Assembly: GCA_023212725.1 (NCBI GenBank)
Contig: JALBYF010000006.1
Coordinates: 1-64,000, forward strand
DNA from: Tranzscheliella williamsii
Taxonomy: Eukaryota > Basidiomycota > Ustilaginomycetes > Ustilaginales > Ustilaginaceae
Direction of reading: 5' to 3'
DNA length: 64,000 nucleotides
Position 1 is the stretch's first letter; each line of letters begins with the position of its first letter. Below the pieces are notes generated by a model that worked only from the letters and a program-made list of their open reading frames with translations, did no database searches and was not told the origin of the DNA. This document shows positions 29,078 through 39,171 of the stretch, one piece after another. Made by a program: the position numbers and the translations under genes.

Positions 29078-32000
29078 ATGTCGCAGCCTGATACCAACGT
29101 AGGCTTCCCGCTTGCAGGCGCCGCTTCAGGTTCAGCCTTAATCGAGCAATCTCCAGTGGACGCACCCGCAGCTCAGCAGCCTTCGCTGAACATGTCCATA
29201 GCTCAGCAACATGGCGACGAGGCGGAAGAAGGGGAGATTCTCGACCATGAGGAGGGTGAAATTGCAGAGGGACATGAAGGAGCATCGCAACTGGCACAGC
29301 CAGCTCCCTCTGCAGTCGTGCCAACGACGCCCGCATCGCAACCTGCCGCCACTTTATCCGCCGAGGAGGACCCGTCCGGCACGGATCCCACAGAAGGGCC
29401 TACTACACAAACACCGCCCGAAAAGCCTGTATATGAAGATAATGAAGCCAAGCCTTCGAATAGTACCAAACATTCCTCACCCCTACCTACCTCACACGCT
29501 GACATGAATGATCAGGAAGGCTACCTCACCCCAGAGCTTGCTACCCCTCAGCAGACGGCTGCGCCGCTCGACCCCGACACCCAAATGCTCGCATCGAACG
29601 ACTCAGCTTCGGAAGACGCAGAAGGACAAACATCCCCAGATGCAGGCCCTGCTGCTCAGTTGGACAAGAGCGATACAGCAGAAACCACTGCGGTCACCGA
29701 ACCGACAACGCAACAGGATCCAGTTGCGCCGCAAGTTGCTCCAGTGTCCGATGAAGTCAAATCTGATCTTATACAGGGAAACGCCGAGAACGATTCTACC
29801 AATCTTGAAGCTGCTGTCACAAGCCGTAGTCCCCCGCAGGAAACCCATGCAGCGGAAACAAACAAGACATCCGAGACTCTCGATGCCACCGCCGTTGATC
29901 CAACCATCGCTGCGGATGACGACATTGAAATGAAGCCTGTTGCCCAGGAAGCAAGCAAGCGCCGAGAAGATAGCGTCGAAGCACCTCTGGATGCCGCACA
30001 AGGAGACGAGGTCAGCCACCCACCTACACCAAATCTTCCTCTCGCCTCTCTGGAGTCTCCAGCAATGCCTGTGGATAGCGCTGACGTCAGTATGACCGAT
30101 GCGAAGCCTGTAGAACCGCCCGAAGCTTCCATACAGTCATCTGGCGACGCTGGATCCACCCAGGTCGGCACTGAGTCAGCTGCCGACGGCAAGGACGCTA
30201 GTGAGGGTTCACAAACACTGCCTCGAGAAAATCCGGTTTCTGTGGCAACGGCCACCCCAATGCCGGTACACGGCGCCCAAGAAGATCGCCTCATCACGGA
30301 CGACACCGTCTCGAAGGACGAAGCTGATGCCGTCATGAAGACCTCCGAGGTTCCCGAAACCTCTTCGGCCGCGGCTGAGAAGCCAGCCACCGCGCCAACG
30401 CAAGCAAAGGCGTCCCAAGAGACATACGCGGCATCGGCTCCAAAGCCTGCTGCGCCGCCTCGACCTTCGGTCCTCGCTGCCCCGGCTAAAAGCGTGCCGA
30501 CTGTCTCTCCTGCCGGATCCGAGAAGCGTGCTGATAGAGACCGGAGTAAAGCGCAGAGCTCCGAACGCGCACAGGAGAAGGAACAGCGGGCAAGAGAGAA
30601 GGAGCGTCGCAGGGAACAAGAGCGTCTCGAACGAGAGCGCGAGCGCGAACGCGAACGCGAGCGGGACCGCCTTCGCGAGTCCGAGCGCGACAGAGAGATG
30701 ATGATTGCCCGAGAGAACGAAGAGGCACGTCTGATATGGCTTTCTTTGCCGGGCAACGATCATCCTCAATACTACACAGACACCGACTCCGATTCTTGCT
30801 ATGGCGTTGGCGGTGCGGGCGGAGTGGAGCTAACGGATGAGGAAGATAAAGACCTCGACCCGCCCACCCCGTTGAGCTTGCAGGAGTACCATCCCTTCCC
30901 TTCTTATCCCCACGCCAGCTTCGAGCACGCATACGCCCTGAAGCGCAAGTATGTTGGCGACTCCACGAGCAGTGCCGCTGCAGGTCCATCCAAACATGCC
31001 AGGCGCAAGCCCTTGTCGGAGCAACTGGGTCAGGCTAATGGTGGCGGAGCAAGCTCCACGCCGACCGCGCGTGACGCCCTGGCCAGGTCAATGATACATA
31101 TCGACGACTTTCCCGTCCCGGACTCAAGCATCCGGGGCGAACCCTCGGACCGCACGTTTGCCAGTAGGATAAGCCGGCCTTTGCTGGTAGGTGCTTCACC
31201 ATCCCACAGCGGGGTAGACGCTGCCTGGGAAGGGGACAGCTCCGACTCCGGCGAAGAGGTTCTACGCATCGCGGGCGAGCGTAAGAGAAGGCATGGCAAC
31301 AGGGGCGGAAACAGAGGAAACAAGCTGTCGCGTACCAAGGGCGCCCGATGGGTGAGGCGAGGAAAGTTGGGCGGGTGGACCGAGATGCGGATGGACAAGG
31401 AGATCGGCGACCGCATCCGTCACCGTGTGGAGGCCATGCAGAAAGACAACGTCCGTGCGCTTCTGTCAGCTATGCCGGACGAGGACCGACAGCTGCTTGC
31501 TCACTTTCCAGCGCTCAAGAACGGCTTACTGCCCGCCGACGCGCCGCCGGATGTGTTCCGCGACGGCAGAGGCCGTCTTCTGCCTTCTGACCTCTCTGAG
31601 GGTGCCAGGATTGATGCGCAGCTCGGACTTGGACGCAGTACCGAACCTGGGAGGGGATCTGATCCCGAGGAGCTGCAACATCTGACATCGACCGCATTGG
31701 CGCCGACGCTGCTCAAGCCCGCTGTTACCGCTCGACAGCTGCTCACCAGCCACACGCTGCGCCATACTTTCCGAAATCCTCACATTGAAGCGTTAGGGAA
31801 AACGGCGCTGGACTTGATCGAGAGCGAGGCGGTGCTTGGGCGCGCCGTCGGACGATGCTGGACGGCCATGGAGAAAGGCGGCGGAAACGAAGACCCCGAA
31901 CCAAGGGGTGACACCGAGGATGGAGAAGAGGATGAGGGCCAGGCCAACGATGGGCCCGCCGATAACGAGATGGATGTGAGCCACATCGACGGCAACGGAT

Positions 32001-32554
32001 CGACGAGGCGCGCCAACGGTGCCCAGGCTGGGCACGATCTAGTCAACGGCGAAGCTAGCGCCCTCTTTGGCTCGGCCATTGACAATCCTGCGCTGTCGCA
32101 CCTCGACAAGCTGTTCGTCACCAAGCAGGGGCTCGCGATACCGAAGCTCGATGAGATGGGCCAGCCCATCTTCGTCCCGTCTTCTCCGACCGCCCGGACC
32201 GCCCGGCCTGCCGAGGAGGAGCATGGCGAGCCGGAGATCGAGACGACCCTGCTTCCCGCGCCTGAACAGCGGTCGATCGTCCTGGCCGCGCTCGAATGCC
32301 TGCACGACCTGGCTGCCGACTCGCGCGAATACGTCGAGCGTCTGGAAGAGGTCCGTCTACGGCTTGCAGCGATCAAGCGAACAAGGGCGCAGGTCTGGTC
32401 TGCGGTGAGGCAGTGGGCGTTGCAGAAGGACACCATCACCTTGCACCCCGACCTCCCCGGCGTGGCTGGTAACCCGCCAGACAGTAGCGCCACTATCGCG
32501 GCTGCAAAGGGCACCGCTGGCAGCACCGGCGGCTCTCCTCGGAAGAGAAAGTAA
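29078..32554 (+). CDS. RXT2: Rxt2-like subunit of the Rpd3L deacetylase complex
   Basis: A single-exon gene of 1158 residues. The first 480 residues are acidic, Thr/Ser/Pro-rich and disordered. A highly charged Arg/Glu helix follows (about 485-540), with alternating Glu and Arg. Then come ARLIWLSLPG, an acidic Asp/Ser patch and the segment NRGNKLSRTKGARWVRRGKL (about 745-765). That last motif matches the Rxt2 N-terminal domain (RGNKL...RFV..G.L), found in a subunit of the Rpd3L histone deacetylase complex, a nuclear co-repressor. The C-terminal 400 residues contain helical blocks (LAPTLLKPAVTARQLLTSH; RSIVLAALECLHDLA) and end GSPRKRK, a possible nuclear signal. The Rxt2 name rests on that one motif. 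Confidence 0.6.
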   Translation: MSQPDTNVGFPLAGAASGSALIEQSPVDAPAAQQPSLNMSIAQQHGDEAEEGEILDHEEGEIAEGHEGASQLAQPAPSAVVPTTPASQPAATLSAEEDPSGTDPTEGPTTQTPPEKPVYEDNEAKPSNSTKHSSPLPTSHADMNDQEGYLTPELATPQQTAAPLDPDTQMLASNDSASEDAEGQTSPDAGPAAQLDKSDTAETTAVTEPTTQQDPVAPQVAPVSDEVKSDLIQGNAENDSTNLEAAVTSRSPPQETHAAETNKTSETLDATAVDPTIAADDDIEMKPVAQEASKRREDSVEAPLDAAQGDEVSHPPTPNLPLASLESPAMPVDSADVSMTDAKPVEPPEASIQSSGDAGSTQVGTESAADGKDASEGSQTLPRENPVSVATATPMPVHGAQEDRLITDDTVSKDEADAVMKTSEVPETSSAAAEKPATAPTQAKASQETYAASAPKPAAPPRPSVLAAPAKSVPTVSPAGSEKRADRDRSKAQSSERAQEKEQRAREKERRREQERLERERERERERERDRLRESERDREMMIARENEEARLIWLSLPGNDHPQYYTDTDSDSCYGVGGAGGVELTDEEDKDLDPPTPLSLQEYHPFPSYPHASFEHAYALKRKYVGDSTSSAAAGPSKHARRKPLSEQLGQANGGGASSTPTARDALARSMIHIDDFPVPDSSIRGEPSDRTFASRISRPLLVGASPSHSGVDAAWEGDSSDSGEEVLRIAGERKRRHGNRGGNRGNKLSRTKGARWVRRGKLGGWTEMRMDKEIGDRIRHRVEAMQKDNVRALLSAMPDEDRQLLAHFPALKNGLLPADAPPDVFRDGRGRLLPSDLSEGARIDAQLGLGRSTEPGRGSDPEELQHLTSTALAPTLLKPAVTARQLLTSHTLRHTFRNPHIEALGKTALDLIESEAVLGRAVGRCWTAMEKGGGNEDPEPRGDTEDGEEDEGQANDGPADNEMDVSHIDGNGSTRRANGAQAGHDLVNGEASALFGSAIDNPALSHLDKLFVTKQGLAIPKLDEMGQPIFVPSSPTARTARPAEEEHGEPEIETTLLPAPEQRSIVLAALECLHDLAADSREYVERLEEVRLRLAAIKRTRAQVWSAVRQWALQKDTITLHPDLPGVAGNPPDSSATIAAAKGTAGSTGGSPRKRK

Positions 32555-35500
32555 TTAGCTGTTGTGCTGGTTTGCATAGAATCTAGCTGTATTTCTACAT
32601 TTGTCTGGTGTGACCTTGCCGTAGCCGTCAATACCTAGCCACGCAGGGTCCTGTCGCTCTGGTGCAGCGGGATGTAGGATGCAGGTACGGACGGCGGGGA
32701 CACACTCGATGGTAGGCGCGCAGCGTCGAGGTGGTTACTGGACAGCTACTCGCCCGCAATTCTAGTAGTGCGGCTGCGCACTCACACTGTACAGGGTGCT
32801 GCATGCGCACTGAGAGCGGTAGGAGGCTGCGCAGTCCGAAGGAGCGTGGCGCTGCCGGTGGGTGGAGTATTGTGCAAGGCTTGCATGCCCGTCTACGTGC
32901 CACCGCAGATGAGGGCCGACCGGGCAAAAAAGCTTGCATCGCCGACGCAGGCTTCAGCTGGACAGCAGCGCGCATACGCATCTGGCGCTGGGGACGCTGT
33001 GGTCAGATGCTGCAGCACGGCATTTGCCTACAGGCTGCTGCCATCGTTCGGAACGTTTCACCATGACAGATCAGATCCGGATGTAGGCTGGATTACCAGT
33101 TTTACTTGGCTGCATGCCATTGTCCCCTTGCCACTGACCCTGCGTCTTTTCATGTAGTTCTGTGCATGATTTCTCGGTCCTTTTTACGCAAGCGCCAGAA
33201 ACGTGGGAAAAAACGCTGCTTAAATTGCGCTCGGTAGAAGCACGGCCGGACGGAACAGCCGATCGTGTGCATGAACTCGTACCATCGGGCCCGCCTCATC
33301 GGTCGCCCTGTAGACAGGCATGCGAACTCTCGTCACGCAAGCGCCATCGTATGAATGTCTAGCTCCCTGCACATCAGCAGTATAGAAATGAAAACGCAGA
33401 ATTCCCCACAGGACGGAAGCCCGAGGTGGTGCTTGTGCACGTACGTGAGAGTTGGCCGTTCGGATCTGCCACTGGGAAGATATACTGGCAACTAGCGCAA
33501 GCTCAGCTACATACAGGCGGTAACAGCTGTCGTTACGTGATATATTATGATCTCGGCTTTTTGAGGCAGTCAGAGTCGCTTAAAGACCGGTCCGCAAGAA
33601 AGAATGGAAAGAAGGATAGGGGCGGATGAGCTCGCCCTGCCCCTAAGGGGCGACAAGCCTTGGCGGCCCGAGCGGCAGCAACACTTCAGTTGAACATTAC
33701 TGTTGGTTGTGGGCGTCTCGCTCGGTCGGCAAACTGGCTCAACAGTAGTGCCAGAAGCCAGTCTATGCGGTTGCTGTTCTAGCCTCAGCCTTGGCGATTA
33801 CCGACTGACACTCCTTTCGTCGCTTCCATGTATCCAACAGGACCATAGCAAGTACCATACAGCTCGCAGCCTGGCACGTCCTCAGAACATACGAAGGGAA
33901 TTCGTCTTTGACGAGGACCTTTCAGTAAGTATCACAGGCGGGGCAGTTTTTCATCAGGCGGGCGGTAGTTGTCCGTGGCACGACTTATACGTTGGCTTAC
34001 CGCAACACTGCTTCGATTGACAGAGTCAGTCCAGTCCCGCCAACGCTACTCCGAATCAGGAAGGACTTTGCCGTGCCCTAATCCCACCGTGCGATCTCTG
34101 TTCATCTCCGAGAGTAAGGAAGTCTTGCCTCGGCTGATCGGCGACTGAAAAAGGAAGACTGGTGCCAACGATTGAAAATATGATATGCGTCGCTCTATCG
34201 CAAGAGGAAGAGTACTGCTCCCCCATCTCGACACCTCGGCCCCTGTAACGCATGTCAGCTGTGATGATTGTGATTGACTGCGAGTAGCGTCTGCCGCTGA
34301 TGACCGGTCATATACAAGCGCGTAGGAAATCCCGGGCAACGTTAATCAACGCAACCCACCCGAAATGCTGCGACAGTATTGCAGTATCGCGTCGCGGATT
34401 GCGGGGTTCCAGTACGTGTGAGGCCAGTCAAGGCCCCTGAAGGAGGGCAAAATAGCTCAACGCGGTTTGCAAGTTACATTTGCATCACAGTGATTCCGCC
34501 GTCGGCACTAATCCCGGTGCGAAAGCTGGCCAGACGGGCAGAGGCAGCTCATTATCAATCATGAAGTGATCGGAAATGGGCAGCGTACTTGCTCGGCACA
34601 GGAAGACGCCAGCCGAAGTGGTTTGCGCAAGGTGTATGTACTAGTAAGCAGTGAGCGGCATGCGTCTGCGTTGAGTGTTGCGTGCGCTAAGCGTGGTTGA
34701 AAATGGTACCTTGCACGGTCGGGACTGATCCGTACCCAACAACAGTTCGAAGTCGAGAGCGAAATCACGAACAGAGCAGGTAGCACACGCCTCAACTGGA
34801 CGGAACCTCCGCGCGACTGCGCCCGAGCCCAGTCGAGGCTTCTTGGTTTCGCGTGCATTTCGAATGTCATGGGCCGTGGCATTCCGCTTACCCTTTTACA
34901 TTATCTAGCCCGCCCAACGCTTAGTGCTTCGTATTCGTCCCGCCCAACGCTTAGTGCTTCGTATTCGTCCCGCCCAACGCTTACTGCGTGGTATTCCTGA
35001 CGCCCATGCGAATAGTCGCTCTGCATGCACTGCTGCAACGCGAAGTATTCCTCATCCTTCGCGCCTGCTGTCAAGTCAGGTAAGAGGTCACGGCCTACCG
35101 TACTTGCGACTACCGAGCGCTACCGTCACATACATGACCGATGGACATTGCCTAAGACAGAGACGGTGCTTAGCTCAGTGTGTGCTGGCGCGCTGAACTC
35201 AAAAGGAAGAAGTTTCGTTGCTCAAATGACCGCTCTTCTTAAGAAGAAGGATAGACAGGCTTTTTGCCCAACGAAACGAGGGGTTCGCCGAGTTGGCCCG
35301 GGAAAGGAGGCAGGCTCGAAAGGTTTCAAATAGAAATCGGAACAAGATGAACTTGCTCGGTCTCGGCTATGCGAATTCGTGACCATCCAAACCCGATTAG
35401 GTGTGAATCGTAGCTTGGGTGGTGCTGATACCTTTGTATTATTTCGCCTCTAGCGATTTCTATTCGATGGAACCAGGCGAAAAGATTTTTTTCTTCTTCT

Positions 35501-35700
35501 ATTGAGAGAAAGCTTTGCCTGTTCTGATTCGGCAGCCGAAAGTCGGCCAAACGCGAAAGCCAGCAGCGAAAGTAGCAAACGGCCAACAGGCCACAGTCGA
35601 AAAGTAACAGAATCTGCAGAGTGCAGAGAAGGGAGACGCGGCAGAAAAGGGAGACGCGGCAGATCACTGCTTGTCGTCTGCAAGAGAGGTGCAGATCTGC
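32555..35700. other. Gene-poor region, about 3.1 kb
   Basis: No frame with coding character, tRNA or transposon domain was recognised on either strand. The only structure is a 30-bp tandem repeat at 34911-35000. The right part merges into the leader of the APSES gene. Confidence 0.5.
34911..35000 (+). repeat. 30-bp tandem repeat, three copies
   Basis: Unit starts CGCCCAACGCTTAGTGCTTC and continues GTATTCGTCC. Copies at 34911-34940 and 34941-34970 are identical. The third (34971-35000) differs at a few bases, and a fourth begins CGCCCA at 35001. There is no spacer between units. The sequence is noncoding. Confidence 0.95.
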
Positions 35701-35730
35701 TCTGTCGACGATGCGATTTCTTCTCTAATG

Positions 35731-36701
35731 CCCGTCCTTCTTCAAGCAAGCCAAGGCGGTACTACAGTACAGCCCTTCTCTCCTTTTGCACCCGCGCCCA
35801 CGCACGCACGCACGCAGTCAAACGCACACATACAGAACGTACAGCAAAAGGCCCTCTTTTTGACTTTGCTCGACCGCTAATCCGCGACTGCAACCCGCAC
35901 CAGCTTTGCATCTTGCGTGTCGCATCCTCCCTGCTGCTTTCTCTTCTTCTGCCCTTCTTCAACACCCGTCCTCAACATCATCTGACAGACTCTTCCGGGA
36001 TCCTTGACGACACTTCGCTTCCTTCCCTTTCCCCAAGCGTAGCTGTCTCTCCTACTTAGGAAACGCTAGAAGCTGACTTCCTTCTTCCATTAGCAAGACA
36101 ACCGGCGCCAGGCACTCTGCCATTTCACAGTCAACCGTCTTGCAACGCCGGGCCGCTGGCGCTTCGTTCTTGGTTTTCTTCTTTGTTCAGGCTAAGCCAT
36201 CAAGCCATCAAGGATCAGTAGTCTGGCCCCTCTGTACGAAGCATTTCGCCGTCTGACACGACAAGCACGGACGCACATTCTACCGTTGCCTCAAAGGCCC
36301 CTCCTTGTATCCTTCTCGTCTTTCGCCGCAACAAATAGCCCTCCTTAGAAGTCTTCAGACACCCCAGATCAAAGGCAGTATCAGCTCAATCGACCCGTTC
36401 AGCCCTCTGCAAGTGAACTCATTCTCGCAAATCTCGCGTGCTCAGGAGGTTTCATCAAGCCACTTTGCGATTCACCTCACCTCAACCGATTCGGCAGCTC
36501 GTCTGCAGATTTCTGACCTCAGTCGTCGGCTCACTAAATCCGTATCACAGGGCATTCCGTTGGTCTCAAGTTGTCGCTTCTTTTGTCTTTGTTGACCTCC
36601 AGCGCGTAGACTTGATCGCATCGCGTCGAATACGTGTTCTGCATTCTTCCCTCTCTTAGTTGGTTTGATTAGTACTACTACTTATCTCTCGTTGCATCAA
36701 G
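35731..36701 (+). promoter_or_regulatory. ATG-free leader of the APSES gene
   Basis: Between the ATG at 35728 and the APSES start at 36702 there is no ATG in any plus-strand frame for 971 nt. At this base composition roughly ten would be expected. The stretch is pyrimidine-rich. The simplest reading is a very long 5' UTR, possibly with an intron, from which upstream start codons have been removed by selection. Two ATGs just before it (35711, opening five codons; 35728, opening 50 codons to 35880) may be the 5'-most uORFs or lie outside the transcript. Confidence 0.55.
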
Positions 36702-38546
36702 ATGTCGACCGCTTCTCCCCTTCACCATGGCCACGGCAATGGCAGCTATGGCACCAATTCTCCCGTTCCCGGCGCGTCGCACGGCGTAGCTGGCCGGGAC
36801 GGCGGTATTGCTGCCGCCGCCGCTGCCGATTCTGCTGTCCGCTCGGGCTCCGTGCCTGCCTCAGGTTCCGGCAGTGCACCTGGCTCTGCTTCGGGTTCCA
36901 TGTACGGTGAAGGACACGGTCATCATGCCAGCCATCATCACCATTCCGGCCATCACAGCCATCCCCATGGCTCGCTTGCCAGCCCGGTCAACGGCGGTCA
37001 CGGCTCCGGCTGGTCTCCGTATGGTTATCCTTCCGCCCCCGTCTACGGCGGAAGCCCGAGCCCGTACGGTCACAATGCCTACTCGCAGTATGCTAGTGGC
37101 TATGGTTACGCCAACGGGACGGCCCACCATGTCGCTACCGCCCCCACCACCCCTGCTGCCAATGCCACTGCCTATCATCCTTCCGTCAATGGCATGATGA
37201 TGCATCACGGTCAGCATACCGGTTATGGTAGTTATGGAAGCCATCACATGGCCTCCCATACGCCCGCCCACGGCCACAGCCACTCGTCTGCCTACTTTAT
37301 GAACGGGGACGGTTCGCACGGCCATCTGAACGGCTCTACCCATATGTCGTCTCCTTCATATACCTCTGCTCCGCAGTACTCCACCCAGCTTCCACTTGCT
37401 GGTCGACACCGAGTGACTACCACTCTTTGGGAGGATGAGGGCACTCTCTGCTTCCAGGTCGATGCCCGAGGCGTCTGCGTGGCCCGAAGACACGACAACA
37501 ACATGATTAACGGCACCAAGCTCCTCAACGTCTGCGGCATGTCGCGAGGCAAGCGAGACGGTATCTTGAAGAATGAAAAGGAGCGCATCGTTGTCAAGGT
37601 CGGCGCAATGCATCTGAAAGGTGTCTGGATCTCGTTTGCCCGAGCCAAGCAGCTCGCTGAGCAGAATGGTATTGCTGAAGCGCTTTACCCTCTGTTTGAG
37701 CCTAACATTCAGTCTTTTCTCTACCATCCGGACAACTACCCTAGAACTGCAGCCGTAATTGCTGCCGCTCAAGAGCGGCAGGCTCAGCGCCAAAGAGCGC
37801 CCGGTCTTCCGAGCCCTGGAGGCGGTACTGCTCCCCCGCCTCTTATGCGGGCCAATACCACCCCCACCAATGGTGATGCACAAGGATTCGCTAGCGGCCT
37901 GAGCAGCAGCACCAGCTGGAACACTCACGAGCAGGGTCACACCTCTGCGCCTACCACCGCTCAGCCATCGCCCTCTTCCCTGCATCCAGGCGGAGCGCAA
38001 GCAGCGCATATGCACATGAGCTTGTCAGGACACGGCACCTCTTCCCCCACCTACTCGCAGCAGCAACAGGGCCAGTATCCCATGACCCAGGCACAGCAGC
38101 TCTCCCGTCCAACTGTCGGCGACCGACGCCACACCCACAACCCACCCATCACCCTGAATCACGTCAACAATTCCACTGGCCATGGGGAAAACGCGTACGG
38201 TGCTGCCAACCTGGGTGCCGCCAACGCCGGCGGAGTGGCTGGCATGAACGGCGCTCGTAAGGTGTCTGGCTTGAAGCGGTCATGGAACGACAACGACGAC
38301 GCTCAGGGTCATGGCTCTGCAGGTGCGTCGCCTTCTGACCGAGACATGCAGCGAAGCGGAAGCGGCGGCTCTAATGGTTACAAGCTTGAAGGCGACGAGT
38401 CGCACAGCCCAGACACATCTGCTGACCGTATGTCCAAGAAGAGCAAGGCTTCCATGGCGCAACGCGGTGCCGCTATGCCTTCCATGTCTGGCAACATGAT
38501 GATGGGCATCGGTCCTGGCCCCGCCAATGGCATCCATCACGAATAG
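36702..38546 (+). CDS. ust1: APSES transcription factor, StuA/Ust1 type
   Basis: Nuclear DNA-binding regulator of 614 residues, single exon. Residues 1-230 are Gly/Ser/His/Tyr-rich, including His clusters. The APSES domain covers about 232-345: [60 protein letters not shown] and [15 protein letters not shown], then LYPLFEPNI. The [11 protein letters not shown] and GVWI blocks and the absence of ankyrin repeats place it with StuA/Asm1/Phd1 rather than Swi4/Mbp1. The C-terminal part is Gln/Ser/His-rich and ends with a basic [10 protein letters not shown] stretch, a candidate nuclear signal. In Ustilago maydis the StuA homologue Ust1 controls dimorphism and spore formation; transferring that role here is an inference. 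The very long ATG-free leader suggests control of mRNA translation or splicing. Confidence 0.92.
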   Translation: MSTASPLHHGHGNGSYGTNSPVPGASHGVAGRDGGIAAAAAADSAVRSGSVPASGSGSAPGSASGSMYGEGHGHHASHHHHSGHHSHPHGSLASPVNGGHGSGWSPYGYPSAPVYGGSPSPYGHNAYSQYASGYGYANGTAHHVATAPTTPAANATAYHPSVNGMMMHHGQHTGYGSYGSHHMASHTPAHGHSHSSAYFMNGDGSHGHLNGSTHMSSPSYTSAPQYSTQLPLAGRHRVTTTLWEDEGTLCFQVDARGVCVARRHDNNMINGTKLLNVCGMSRGKRDGILKNEKERIVVKVGAMHLKGVWISFARAKQLAEQNGIAEALYPLFEPNIQSFLYHPDNYPRTAAVIAAAQERQAQRQRAPGLPSPGGGTAPPPLMRANTTPTNGDAQGFASGLSSSTSWNTHEQGHTSAPTTAQPSPSSLHPGGAQAAHMHMSLSGHGTSSPTYSQQQQGQYPMTQAQQLSRPTVGDRRHTHNPPITLNHVNNSTGHGENAYGAANLGAANAGGVAGMNGARKVSGLKRSWNDNDDAQGHGSAGASPSDRDMQRSGSGGSNGYKLEGDESHSPDTSADRMSKKSKASMAQRGAAMPSMSGNMMMGIGPGPANGIHHE

Positions 38547-39171
38547 TGGCTTCATCGCAGTTCAGGACCAAGAGCCGTTTTTCTGTCCATCGACCGCGGG
38601 CTTGGTTTTTTTGGCCCTGATCGGGGATACTGATCTTGCCTTGGCCGCCGACGATCTCCACTCCGTATTACGCTCACCAAAAGACTCTAAAGTCGCTCGA
38701 GAAGTGGGACAAACAGAAGCTGCTTCGTTCCGAACCCTCGTCGGGAAAGCTTCTGGATGTCCTTCCCTACGTAGGAAGACATTCGCGCCGCTCGTCTGCC
38801 GCTACTTGTTGTGTTCTCTGCATGCTCGTCGTTCTATGCAACCCATCCGAGATTCTGTTTAATCCTCCGACTTTGATTTGTCCACGTCCTGCGAACCTCT
38901 GCCGTCGGCTAATCATGCAGCGGGGAGCTGTCCAACCCTCCACCGCTGCGCTTGTGAATACATAGCTCCCTCACCCCCAAAATACCTTACTATACAATAC
39001 CTGCTCGACACCAGGACGTCGTGCCAGGAAGCGAACCCGGCGCCCCTGGGGCTTACTCAGACATAGCCGGCGCTCACGGAAGAGAACATAGTCATCAAAT
39101 GAATCCTGTTTTGGAAAACCAGCGCGCAGAGTGTGCAGTGTTTGTGGAGTGTGGGTGGGGGGGGCGGGGGG
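38547..39171. other. Convergent 3' region between the APSES gene and BCK1
   Basis: 625 bp holding the two 3' ends. No gene seen. A G-rich run, GGGGGGGCGGGGGG, lies at about 39157-39170 just after the BCK1 stop. Confidence 0.5.

Noticed and set aside
29656..30756. 366-codon minus-strand frame inside the Rxt2-like gene
   Set aside because: Ser/Arg-rich mirror of the repetitive acidic coding strand, with no domain and no promoter context.
34911..35000. 30-bp repeats considered as a CRISPR array
   Set aside because: Units are directly adjacent without spacers and the genome is eukaryotic.
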